Of a stretch of 9,700 bases of DNA, positions 1 through 7,534 are shown piece by piece (position 1 is the stretch's first letter; each line of letters starts with the position of its first letter). The stretch is from Fidelibacterota bacterium. Its GTDB lineage: Bacteria; Fidelibacterota; JAANXI01. Location of the stretch: assembly GCA_018263365.1 (NCBI GenBank), contig JAANXI010000005.1, positions 1-9,700 of the forward strand, read 5' to 3'. The position numbers and the translations under genes were made by a program. The notes beneath the pieces are model-generated. The model had not been told where the DNA came from and made no database searches. It saw nothing but the letters and a program-made list of their open reading frames with translations.

Positions 1-113
1 CCGGACAGGTACAACGTCAGCGCCGCCGTCAGCGTCGTCTTCCCGTGATCCACATGCCCGATCGTCCCCACATTGACATGCGGCTTCGTTCGTTCAAATT
101 TCTGTTTCGACAT
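1..113 (-). CDS. tuf: Elongation factor Tu, N-terminal fragment (gene runs off the window)
   Basis: EF-Tu is the cytoplasmic GTPase that carries aminoacyl-tRNA to the ribosomal A site. Only the first 37 codons and two bases are present. The translation begins MSKQKFERTKPHVNVGTIGH and continues with the P-loop (G1) motif GHVDHGKT at residues 19-26, which is diagnostic for EF-Tu. The ATG at 113-111 is preceded by a strong Shine-Dalgarno AGGGAGGA (124-117), with GGAGG ending 4 bases before the start. It lies 28 bases after the fusA stop with no terminator between, so it is probably the last gene of the same str transcript. The codons are unusual for the window: 23 of 37 end in G, including all six Thr (ACG) and all three Gly (GGG). 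The rest of the GTPase domain and domains 2 and 3 lie outside the window, so completeness cannot be judged. Confidence 0.97.
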   Translation of the reverse strand, partial: MSKQKFERTKPHVNVGTIGHVDHGKTTLTAALTLYLS

Positions 114-141
114 GAGTCCTCCCTAAGTTAGTACGCGGCCT

Positions 142-2235
142 TTATGATGCTTTACCGTGAATTTTCTCAACGATATCGTCTTTAATGTTATTCGGCACTT
201 CCTCATAATGCGAAAATTGCATCGTGAAAACAGCCCGTCCCTGTGTAATTGAGCGAAGATCAGTGGCATACCCAAACATTTCAGAGAGCGGTACCGTTGC
301 ATTTATCACTTGCGCTTTGTTTCGCTGGCCCATTCCCTGTATATCGCCGCGACGTCCCGTGATATCTCCCATCACATCGCCGAGATATTCGTCCGGGACT
401 ACGACTTCAAGTCCCATTGTCGGTTCAAGCAGCGCAGGACTCGCTTTTCGCATCGCATCCTGCATCGCCATTGATCCTGCGACCTTGAAAGCCATCTCTG
501 AAGAATCGACTTCGTGATACGAGCCGTCATACAACGTTACTTTGACATCTTCCAAAGGATATCCGGCAATCGGTCCGTTTCGCATAGCTTCCTGGATCCC
601 CTTATCCACAGACGGGATATACTCTCTCGGAATAGAGCCACCGACAATCTTGTCAATAAACTCGTAGCCAGCCCCTGCTTCGTTGGGCTCGACCTCCATT
701 ACCACATGGCCATATTGCCCACGTCCGCCGCTCTGGCGGACAAATTTCTTTTCGACATCCACCTCTTTGCGGATAGATTCGCGGTAAGCGACCTGCGGTT
801 TGCTAATTTTGGCGTTCACCTTAAATTCACGTTTCAGCCGGTCGATGATCACTTCTAAATGCAATTCCCCCATCCCAGCCACGATGGTCTGGCCTGTTTC
901 TTCATCGGTAGAAATTTGAAATGTAGGATCCTCTTCGGCGAGCCGGGCAAGCGCATCGGAGAGTTGCTGCGAATCGGCCCGGGATTCCGGCTCTATCGAT
1001 ACCTTGATCACCGGCTCCGGAAATTCCATTTGCTCCAGAATAATTGGGTGATCCGCATCGCACAACGTATTACCTGTCGATGTATTTTTCAGGCCAACCG
1101 CAGCAGCAATATCCCCTGCTTTTACGTAATCGAGCTCTTCCCGCTTATTGGCATGCATCTGGAGCAGTCGTCCAAACCGTTCCCGTTTGTCACTGTTGGG
1201 ATTATAAATGTAAGATCCTGCGGAAATTTTTCCGGAATAGACTCTGAAAAAAGTCAAACGACCGACATACGGGTCGGTCATTACTTTAAAGGCCAGGGCT
1301 GAAAAGGGTTCGTCTTCGTCAGACTTCCGGCTGAATCTCTCCTCCGTTTTCGGATGCACCCCTTTAATAGGAGGTACTTCCACCGGCGATGGCAGAAAAT
1401 CCACAATGGCATCCAACAGATACTGGACGCTTTTATTTTTGAATGCAGCTCCGCACATCACAGGCGTCATCGAAACATCCAGTGTGGCTTTTCGCAATGC
1501 CGCTTTAATATCTCTGGGATCAATTTCTTCACCTTCGAGATATTTTTCCAAGAGGGTATCATCGTACATGGAAATCTCTTCGAGCATGTGTGTGCGATAT
1601 TCCTGGGCCTGCTCCACCATATCTTTGGGGATATCGCCAAACTCAAAATGCTTACCAAGGGTTTTTTCGTTGTAGATAATACTGCGATTGTGAACAAGAT
1701 CGACAATACCATTGAACATATCGCCATCGCCGATCGGGAGGGTAATAGGAACGACATTGGCGCCTAGTCGCTCCCGCATCATTTCGACCGCGTTGAAAAA
1801 GTCGGCGCCCGTCCGATCCATCTTATTGACAAAGGCGATTCGCGGAATCGTATATTTATCCGCCTGGCGCCAGACTGTCTCCGACTGCGGTTCAACACCT
1901 CCGACGGCACAAAACAGAGCGACCGCTCCATCCAGTACCCGCAATGAACGTTCAACTTCTACCGTAAAATCGACGTGGCCGGGCGTATCGATAATGTTAA
2001 CTCGATGATCCTGCCAGTAACAGGTGGTTGCGGCTGAGGTTATCGTAATACCGCGTTCTTTTTCCTGCTCCATCCAGTCCATCGTCGCTGCGCCATCATG
2101 GACCTCCCCCATGCGGTGCAGTCGTCCGGTATAATAGAGTATACGCTCGGTGGTCGTCGTTTTTCCGGCATCAATATGCGCCATGATGCCGATATTCCTC
2201 GTCCTCTCTAATGAATCTGCTTTTTTCTGAGCCAC
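142..2235 (-). CDS. fusA: Translation elongation factor G
   Basis: EF-G is the cytoplasmic GTPase that drives translocation of tRNA and mRNA and, with RRF, recycles ribosomes. The 697-residue product has the usual bacterial EF-G length. Visible motifs are G1 AHIDAGKT (19-26), switch I RGITIT (61-66), G3 DTPGH (83-87), G4 NKMD (137-140) and a G5-like GAAF (262-265). Domain II follows from about 310, domain III from about 405, domain IV from about 485 with its tip loop GSYHEVDSSE (571-580, tip His574), and domain V near the end. The start is GTG at 2235-2233: an in-frame TAG lies 12 bases upstream and the next Met (18) would cut off the conserved N-terminus. The Shine-Dalgarno is weak, a purine stretch AGAGAAGAGA about 14 bases upstream. 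It sits 50 bases after rpsG and 28 before tuf. The motifs look like the canonical housekeeping form, though a paralogue elsewhere cannot be excluded. Confidence 0.98.
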   Translation of the reverse strand: MAQKKADSLERTRNIGIMAHIDAGKTTTTERILYYTGRLHRMGEVHDGAATMDWMEQEKERGITITSAATTCYWQDHRVNIIDTPGHVDFTVEVERSLRVLDGAVALFCAVGGVEPQSETVWRQADKYTIPRIAFVNKMDRTGADFFNAVEMMRERLGANVVPITLPIGDGDMFNGIVDLVHNRSIIYNEKTLGKHFEFGDIPKDMVEQAQEYRTHMLEEISMYDDTLLEKYLEGEEIDPRDIKAALRKATLDVSMTPVMCGAAFKNKSVQYLLDAIVDFLPSPVEVPPIKGVHPKTEERFSRKSDEDEPFSALAFKVMTDPYVGRLTFFRVYSGKISAGSYIYNPNSDKRERFGRLLQMHANKREELDYVKAGDIAAAVGLKNTSTGNTLCDADHPIILEQMEFPEPVIKVSIEPESRADSQQLSDALARLAEEDPTFQISTDEETGQTIVAGMGELHLEVIIDRLKREFKVNAKISKPQVAYRESIRKEVDVEKKFVRQSGGRGQYGHVVMEVEPNEAGAGYEFIDKIVGGSIPREYIPSVDKGIQEAMRNGPIAGYPLEDVKVTLYDGSYHEVDSSEMAFKVAGSMAMQDAMRKASPALLEPTMGLEVVVPDEYLGDVMGDITGRRGDIQGMGQRNKAQVINATVPLSEMFGYATDLRSITQGRAVFTMQFSHYEEVPNNIKDDIVEKIHGKAS

Positions 2236-2285
2236 TGTATTTATCTAAATCTCTTCTCTATCTGTATTCTGATTTTCAAATTCTC

Positions 2286-2753
2286 TTACCTAAAATGCGC
2301 AAAAGCTCTGTTGGCTTCCGCCATTCTGTGCACTTCCTCTTTTTTGCGCACCGCGCCGCCTTCGCCTTTCGAGGCCGCCAGAAATTCTTCTGCAAGGCGA
2401 TCAGACATCGGTTTGCCGCCCCGGCCCATGGCTCCGCTGATAAGCCAGCGCATAGCGAGCGCCTTTTTCCTGTCATTGCTGACCTCAACAGGCACCTGAT
2501 ATGTTGCACCACCGATTCGCTTGGATTTGACTTCCAGGATCGGCGAAACGTTTTCTATCGCTTTTTCAAAAAGCTCCAGGCCGTCTTTGCCGGACTGCTT
2601 TTCCATCTTTTCAAGAGCGGTATAGAAAATCTGTTCCGCGGTCCCGCGCTTTCCGCCGCGCATAATATTGTTAATGAATTTTGCCCCCAGCAGACTATCG
2701 TATACCGGATCCGGCAGAATTTCTCGTCTTTCAGGTCGTTTACGACGCGCCAT
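2286..2753 (-). CDS. rpsG: 30S ribosomal protein S7
   Basis: S7 is a primary 16S rRNA binding protein that nucleates assembly of the 30S head and lines the E site and mRNA exit. The 155-residue product matches the usual bacterial length of about 156. It begins MARRKRPERREILPDP, carries the family signature region LLGAKFINNIMRGGKRGTAE (21-40), and then the conserved IGGATYQVPVEV stretch near residues 80-91 and the RWLISGA segment near 103-109. The N-terminus is basic, as expected for rRNA contact. The ATG is preceded by GAGGT with 11 bases of spacing, which is rather long. The gene follows rpsL by only 20 bases and precedes fusA by 50. In E. coli S7 represses the str operon by binding the rpsL-rpsG spacer; the spacer here is much shorter, so the same arrangement is doubtful. 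Confidence 0.98.
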   Translation of the reverse strand: MARRKRPERREILPDPVYDSLLGAKFINNIMRGGKRGTAEQIFYTALEKMEKQSGKDGLELFEKAIENVSPILEVKSKRIGGATYQVPVEVSNDRKKALAMRWLISGAMGRGGKPMSDRLAEEFLAASKGEGGAVRKKEEVHRMAEANRAFAHFR

Positions 2754-2773
2754 AACTTCGCTTTACCTCGTTA

Positions 2774-3142
2774 TTAAGATTTCTTTGCACCATACCGGGA
2801 ACGACTGGTTTTTCTGTCGGTCACGCCGGCAGTATCCAGTGTTCCGCGTACGATATGATACCGCACTCCAGGAAGATCCTTCACACGACCACCTTCAATC
2901 AGCACAATCGAGTGTTCCTGCAGGTTGTGTCCCTCACCGGGAATGTACGCCGTCACTTCCATCCCGTTCACCAACCGCACACGCGCAACTTTCCGCAGCG
3001 CAGAGTTCGGTTTTTTCGGTGTGGTCGTGTACACCCGGGTACACACACCGCGTTTCTGGGGGTTTCCCTTCAGCGCGGGCGCTGATTTTTTCTTCTCTAC
3101 TTTTTTCCGCCCTTTTCGGACGAGTTGGTTGATCGTTGGCAT
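2774..3142 (-). CDS. rpsL: 30S ribosomal protein S12
   Basis: S12 sits at the 30S decoding centre and helps monitor codon-anticodon pairing. The product has 122 residues, close to the 123-125 of most bacteria. It starts MPTINQLVRKGRKKV and contains the hallmark PQKRGVCTRVYTTTPKKPNS (28-47) and GEGHNLQEHS (69-78), followed by GGRVKDLPGVRYH (84-96). The lysines linked to streptomycin resistance (K43 and K88, counting Met) are both wild type, as are the surrounding residues. Asp89 is the position beta-methylthiolated by RimO in E. coli. The ATG has a good Shine-Dalgarno AAGGGAGA (3154-3147), 5 bases from GGGAG to the start. The gene ends in a tandem stop TAATAA and is followed by rpsG after 20 bases. 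A probable promoter lies just upstream in the rpoC-rpsL gap. Confidence 0.98.
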   Translation of the reverse strand: MPTINQLVRKGRKKVEKKKSAPALKGNPQKRGVCTRVYTTTPKKPNSALRKVARVRLVNGMEVTAYIPGEGHNLQEHSIVLIEGGRVKDLPGVRYHIVRGTLDTAGVTDRKTSRSRYGAKKS

Positions 3143-3170
3143 AGAATCTCCCTTATTGAAAAAGCCTTGT

Positions 3171-3199
3171 AAATTAGGCAGATTTTACAGAGCTGTCAA
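3171..3199 (-). promoter_or_regulatory. Putative sigma-70-type promoter for rpsL-rpsG-fusA-tuf
   Basis: On the minus strand the rpoC-rpsL gap contains a perfect -35 hexamer TTGACA (3199-3194), a 17-base spacer and a -10-like TAATTT (3176-3171, four of six matches to TATAAT). Initiation would be expected near 3165, giving a leader of about 22 bases that includes the rpsL Shine-Dalgarno. The position, just after rpoC and before the str genes, is where an internal promoter would be useful. The consensus match and spacing are seen directly; activity is inferred. It is unlike the TAnnTTTG promoters of Bacteroidota. Confidence 0.55.
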
Positions 3200-3213
3200 C
3201 TCGTTTTCTGCCT
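3176..3213 (-). terminator. Inverted repeat after rpoC, possible weak terminator or attenuator
   Basis: The arms AGGCAGA and TCTGCCT (3176-3182 and 3207-3213) form a 7-bp stem around a 24-base interior. The interior can pair further (ACGAG with CTCTGT, one bulge) around a TTGACAG loop. On the minus strand the stem is preceded by an A-run and followed only by AATTT, a poor U-tract, so it would be at best a leaky terminator of rpoBC transcripts. On the plus strand the stem is followed by six Ts, which looks more like a terminator, but no gene reads into it from that side. It overlaps the putative promoter almost completely. Confidence 0.3.
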
Positions 3214-3219
3214 TTTTTA

Positions 3220-6200
3220 TCAAGTTTCCACTGTCTCCGACGCCTCTTCCACTTCCACTTCTTCTTCCACCGTTTCCGGCTCTTTTCTGGCCAGGCGTTC
3301 GTCGACAAGGACATCGTTCTCCGAGTCCACGATGATATCTCTGTACTGTTTCTGGCCGGTGCCGGCAGGAATCAGTCGTCCCATAATCACATTCTCTTTC
3401 AATCCACGCAGATGATCGATCTTGGCCGAGGTAGCCGCATCGGTCAGAACCCGCGTGGTCTCCTGGAAGGAGGCCGCGGAAATAAAGCTCTCCGTATTGA
3501 GCGACGCCCGGGTGATTCCAAGCAGCAACGGACGGAATGTCGCAAGCCGGGCTTCTCGAATCTTCGCAGGTTCGCCGCCGGATTCTTCGGTTTCCTCATT
3601 GATCTGTTCCAGACGGTTCCGTTTAATGACCCGGCCCTTGTGTAATCCCGAATCACCAGGCTCTTCCACCACAGCCATATTCCGGATTCGTTCGTTCTCT
3701 TCGAAAAACTCGTAGCGATTGACCCGATCTTTTTCCAGATATTTGGTGTCACCGGGATCTTCGATCGCCACCTTCTGCATCATCTGGCGCACAATCACTT
3801 CAATATGTTTGTCATTAATTCGCACGCCCTGGAGACGGTACACTTCCTGGATCTCGTTTACCAGGTATTCCTGTACCTTACCCGGACCGAGAATCCTGAG
3901 GATATCATGCGGCGCAACAGCACCGTCGCAGAGGCGGTCACCGGCTGTAATCCGGTCGCCTTCGTGTACAATCACGTGCTTGCCGTACGGGATCTTATAA
4001 CTTTTTTCATCGCCGGCATCACTTTCGATGATAATTTCACGGACACCGCGGCGGATTTTTCCGAATTTGACCCGGCCGTCAATTTCGCTGACCACTGCCG
4101 GATCTTTCGGTTTCCGCGCTTCAAAGAGTTCGGCCACACGTGGGAGGCCACCAGTAATGTCGCGGGTTTTCCCAATCTCTTTGGCGATCTTCACCAAGGT
4201 ATCACCAGCTTCCACTTCCTGACCGTTTTTGACGACAAGATTCGCGCCAACAGGCAAAATAATGCCAGGCGCAACCGTCTCTCCATCTTCGTCAACGATT
4301 TCGATACGCGGACTCAGATTGCGATCTTTGGATTCGATAATCGTACTCTGTTTCCGGCCCAGTTCATCAGTCTCTTCGCTGTAGGTGACATCATCGATGA
4401 GGTCAACGAACTTCACGTAACCGCTTCTCCGCGCCAGGATCACGTCGCTATACGGGTCCCAGGCGAACAAGGTCTCGCCCTTCTCGACTTCATCGCCATC
4501 TTCCACCAGCAGTCTTGAACCGTAGGGCACGTTGTAATGGGCCAGTTCACGGTTATTCTCATCGATAATGTCGATTCGTCCATTCCGGACAAGGCAAATC
4601 CGGTCACCGTCTTCACGCTCGGACAGTTCGATATTATCGGAGAACACGACTTTACCCGAATGCTTGGTCGCCATTTCAGACGTCTCAACAATTCGGCTGG
4701 CCGTCCCACCAATGTGGAACGTCCGCAGTGTCAGCTGCGTACCCGGCTCCCCGATACTCTGTGCAGCGATAATTCCGACGGACTCACCGATATTCACCAC
4801 TTTATTGGTTGCCAGATGACGTCCGTAGCACTTTATACAGACACCCCGCTGGGTTTCACAGGTGAGCACAGAACGAATCCGCACTTCTTCAAGCGCGGTC
4901 TGGCTGATCTCCTCGGCCACATCCTCGTCGATCAGTTCGCCTGCCTCAACAATCAGCTCATCGGTAATCGGATTGTAAATATCATCCACAGTAAATCGCC
5001 CGAGGATACGGTCTTCCAGCGGCTCGATGACTTCCTCGCCCTCCTTCAGCGCAGTAATCTGGATACCGTTAATAGTACCACAATCCTGTTCAGAGATCAC
5101 TACGTCCTGGGAAACATCCACGAGACGCCGGGTCAGATAGCCGGCATCAGCTGTCTTCAGGGCGGTATCGGCCAGACCTTTCCGGGCACCGTGCGTCGAG
5201 ATAAAGTACTCAAGCACCGAAAGCCCTTCCTTGAAGTTCGACAGAATCGGATCTTCAATAATTTCTCCGGCCTGTCCGGTCATACTTTTCTGTGGCTTCG
5301 CCATCAATCCACGCATACCGGCCAGCTGTTTGATCTGATCCTTACTGCCACGCGCGCCGGAATCGGCCATCATAAACACATTGTTGAACCCGGTCCGATC
5401 TCTGGCAAGTTGACGCATCATAGTATCCGCCACCGCGTTCGTCGTGTGCGTCCAAATATCGATGACCTTGTTATAGCGCTCACCTTCGGTCAGGATTTCG
5501 TTTTGCGCTTTCTGGTTCACATCATCAACTTCGGCCATCGCCCGGTCGATATATTCGTGCTTTTCTTCTGGGATAATGACATCGTCAAGCCCAATGGACT
5601 GCCCACTTGAGGTCGCATAATGAAAACCAAGGTCCTTCAGATCGTCAAGGAACTTCACCGTCCGGAAATTGCCCGCCCGCTCAAAACATTCACCGACAAT
5701 GTTTTCCAATGATCTCTTTGCGACCAATTCATTGATGAATGGCATTTCCTCCGGCAGGATATCGTTAAACAGAATCCGGCCGATTGTGGTGTCGATTACT
5801 TCACCGTCTTCCATCCGCAGCTTCACCTTGGCATGCAGACCGACGGCGCCGTTATCATAGGCGACGCGCGCCTCATCCTTTGATGCAAGCTCCATACTTT
5901 CGCCCTTGTCACCGGGCAACGCGCGCGTCAGATAATAGACGCCAAGCACCATATCCTGGGACGGAATTGCAATCGGCGCGCCGTGTGCCGGATGCAGAAT
6001 ATTATGGCTGGAAAGCATCAGCGTCCGTGCTTCTATCTGCGCCTCCGGTCCGAGCGGTACGTGAACAGCCATCTGGTCACCGTCGAAGTCAGCGTTAAAC
6101 GCCGCACATACGAGCGGATGAATTTTGATAGCTTTTCCATCGATGAGCACAGGCTGGAACGCCTGGATACCCAAGCGGTGCAGTGTCGGAGCACGGTTCA

Positions 6201-7506
6201 GCAGCACGGGATGGTCTTTTACGACATACTCCAGCACTTCGTAGATCTCCGGCTGTTTCTCTTCCACCATCAATTTGGCTGAGCGCGGGGTCTTTGAGTA
6301 CCCCCGTGTAATTAGTTGATTAATGATAAAGGGTTTAAAGAGTTCAATGGCCATTTCCTTCGGCAGACCGCACTCGCTTAAATTGAGTTCCGGCCCAACC
6401 ACAATAACGGAACGGCCACTGTAATCGACGCGTTTTCCGAGCAGATTCTGACGGAAGCGTCCCTGTTTGCCCTTGAGCATATCGCTCAGACTCTTCAGCG
6501 GACGCCGCGTCCCGCTCCGGACAGCTGTTCTGCGGCGGCTGTTGTCGAACAGTGAGTCCACGGACTCCTGCAACATCCGTTTTTCATTCCGCAGGATGAC
6601 GTCCGGTGCGTTAATGTCGATCAACTGTTTCAAACGATTGTTTCGGATAATCACGCGGCGATACAAGTCATTCAGGTCACTCGCCGCAAAGCGACCGCCA
6701 TCCAGCGGCACCAGCGGACGCAGTTCCGGCGGAATTACCGGCAATACGCTCAAGACCATCCATTCCGGATTATTCGGCTTTTCATCTTCATTCCGAATAA
6801 ATGCCCGGACTACCTTCAGACGTTTCAGCGCATCATTTTTGCGCTGTTTGGAGGTTTCGGTATCAACGGCGTGCTGAAGTTCGTCCGCCAGTTTTTGGAG
6901 ATCCATATTAGCCAGAATTTCATGGATGGCTTCGCCGCCCATGCCGGCCTTAAAATACTCCTCGTTCGGATTGCCATTTCCATCGCTGGGCGGACCGTAT
7001 TCCCGGCGGAGCTCGAGATATTCTTCTTCGTCCACCAGACTGCCGACCTCCACATCCGAACCACCGGCGTTGATGACGATGTACTCCTCGTAGTAAATAA
7101 CCTTTTCCAAATCTTTCGTGCTCAGCCCCATAATGTAGCTGAGTTTACTGGGGATCGACCGCAGGTACCAGATATGGACCACCGGCACGGCCAGATTAAT
7201 GTGGCCCATCCGCTCACGGCGGACTTTCTTGCGGGTAACTTCCACACCACAGCGATCACAGATTATTCCTTTATAACGAATCCGTTTATATTTGCCGCAG
7301 TGACATTCCCAATCCTTGACCGGGCCAAAAATCTTTTCACAGAACAAGCCATCTTTCTCTGGCTTGTAGGACCGGTAATTGATAGTCTCCGGCTTGGTGA
7401 CCTCGCCGTAAGACTTCGAGAGAATCAGTTCAGGCGATGCCAAACTGATCTGGATTGAGTCAAAGTCCGATTTTGTCTGCGGCTGTTTTGGATTTAAATA
7501 AACCAA
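3220..7506 (-). CDS. rpoC: DNA-directed RNA polymerase subunit beta'
   Basis: Beta' forms half of the RNA polymerase cleft and holds the catalytic magnesium. The 1428-residue product is intact. It shows zinc site 1 at C68, C70, C83 and C86 and the lid/rudder region around 320-370. The catalytic motif NADFDGDQ has Asp473, Asp475 and Asp477. Next come MMADSGARGS (712-721) and the bridge helix around FISTHGARKGLADTALKTA (768-786). Zinc site 2 is C809, C883, C890 and C893, and the trigger loop is QLTLRTFHIGG with His931. The trigger loop is interrupted by an insertion of roughly 935-1115 (SI3-like sandwich-barrel hybrid repeats) before ITGGLPRVAELFEARKP. The last 20 residues are half Glu with no basic residue. 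The start is TTG at 7506-7504, set by a strong Shine-Dalgarno 8 bases upstream. It lies 28 bases after rpoB; stop is TGA. Sequence style resembles FCB-group bacteria. Confidence 0.99.
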   Translation of the reverse strand: MVYLNPKQPQTKSDFDSIQISLASPELILSKSYGEVTKPETINYRSYKPEKDGLFCEKIFGPVKDWECHCGKYKRIRYKGIICDRCGVEVTRKKVRRERMGHINLAVPVVHIWYLRSIPSKLSYIMGLSTKDLEKVIYYEEYIVINAGGSDVEVGSLVDEEEYLELRREYGPPSDGNGNPNEEYFKAGMGGEAIHEILANMDLQKLADELQHAVDTETSKQRKNDALKRLKVVRAFIRNEDEKPNNPEWMVLSVLPVIPPELRPLVPLDGGRFAASDLNDLYRRVIIRNNRLKQLIDINAPDVILRNEKRMLQESVDSLFDNSRRRTAVRSGTRRPLKSLSDMLKGKQGRFRQNLLGKRVDYSGRSVIVVGPELNLSECGLPKEMAIELFKPFIINQLITRGYSKTPRSAKLMVEEKQPEIYEVLEYVVKDHPVLLNRAPTLHRLGIQAFQPVLIDGKAIKIHPLVCAAFNADFDGDQMAVHVPLGPEAQIEARTLMLSSHNILHPAHGAPIAIPSQDMVLGVYYLTRALPGDKGESMELASKDEARVAYDNGAVGLHAKVKLRMEDGEVIDTTIGRILFNDILPEEMPFINELVAKRSLENIVGECFERAGNFRTVKFLDDLKDLGFHYATSSGQSIGLDDVIIPEEKHEYIDRAMAEVDDVNQKAQNEILTEGERYNKVIDIWTHTTNAVADTMMRQLARDRTGFNNVFMMADSGARGSKDQIKQLAGMRGLMAKPQKSMTGQAGEIIEDPILSNFKEGLSVLEYFISTHGARKGLADTALKTADAGYLTRRLVDVSQDVVISEQDCGTINGIQITALKEGEEVIEPLEDRILGRFTVDDIYNPITDELIVEAGELIDEDVAEEISQTALEEVRIRSVLTCETQRGVCIKCYGRHLATNKVVNIGESVGIIAAQSIGEPGTQLTLRTFHIGGTASRIVETSEMATKHSGKVVFSDNIELSEREDGDRICLVRNGRIDIIDENNRELAHYNVPYGSRLLVEDGDEVEKGETLFAWDPYSDVILARRSGYVKFVDLIDDVTYSEETDELGRKQSTIIESKDRNLSPRIEIVDEDGETVAPGIILPVGANLVVKNGQEVEAGDTLVKIAKEIGKTRDITGGLPRVAELFEARKPKDPAVVSEIDGRVKFGKIRRGVREIIIESDAGDEKSYKIPYGKHVIVHEGDRITAGDRLCDGAVAPHDILRILGPGKVQEYLVNEIQEVYRLQGVRINDKHIEVIVRQMMQKVAIEDPGDTKYLEKDRVNRYEFFEENERIRNMAVVEEPGDSGLHKGRVIKRNRLEQINEETEESGGEPAKIREARLATFRPLLLGITRASLNTESFISAASFQETTRVLTDAATSAKIDHLRGLKENVIMGRLIPAGTGQKQYRDIIVDSENDVLVDERLARKEPETVEEEVEVEEASETVET

Positions 7507-7514
7507 AGTATATA

Positions 7515-7521
7515 CCTCCCC
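7515..7521 (-). promoter_or_regulatory. Ribosome binding site that fixes the rpoC TTG start
   Basis: The minus strand reads AAGGGGAGG here, a near-perfect Shine-Dalgarno whose core ends 8 bases before TTG at 7506-7504. In the rpoC frame the first upstream stop is a TGA overlapping the end of rpoB. Between that TGA and the TTG there is no ATG or GTG, only ATT codons, so TTG is the best-supported start. Its 5' edge overlaps the neighbouring palindrome by two bases. Confidence 0.85.
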
Positions 7522-7533
7522 TTCAATTGAAGG
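7520..7533. repeat. 14-bp perfect palindrome in the rpoB-rpoC gap
   Basis: CCTTCAATTGAAGG reads identically on both strands and fills half of the 28-base gap. As RNA it could form a 5-bp hairpin with an AAUU loop right next to the rpoC Shine-Dalgarno. An alternative pairing of ACCUU with GAGGU would cover the Shine-Dalgarno itself. There is no T-tract, so it does not look like a terminator. Whether it has a role is unknown. Confidence 0.6.
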
Positions 7534-7534
7534 T

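Noticed and set aside
2236..2285. Terminator between rpsG and fusA
   Set aside because: The gap is AT-rich with no GC stem and no T-tract; read-through is expected.
2211..2777. Plus-strand open frame of 188 codons antisense to rpsG
   Set aside because: It spans the rpsG coding sequence and both gaps; S7 on the minus strand is unambiguous.
3036..3043. ACCCGGGT palindrome with GT/AC-rich flanks inside rpsL
   Set aside because: It falls in codons for the invariant TRVYTT segment of S12, and the flanks do not continue the symmetry.
2774..3142. Possible streptomycin-resistance substitutions in S12
   Set aside because: Lys43 and Lys88 (Met-inclusive) and the PKKPNS and KDLPGV contexts are wild type.
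3805..4518. Plus-strand open frame of 237 codons antisense to rpoC
   Set aside because: Same reasons: the opposite strand encodes the conserved beta' C-terminal region, and the translation resembles no known protein.
4537..5610. Long plus-strand open frame of 357 codons antisense to rpoC
   Set aside because: It lies wholly opposite conserved rpoC codons, has no recognisable domain or credible ribosome binding site, and is explained by the codon composition of rpoC.
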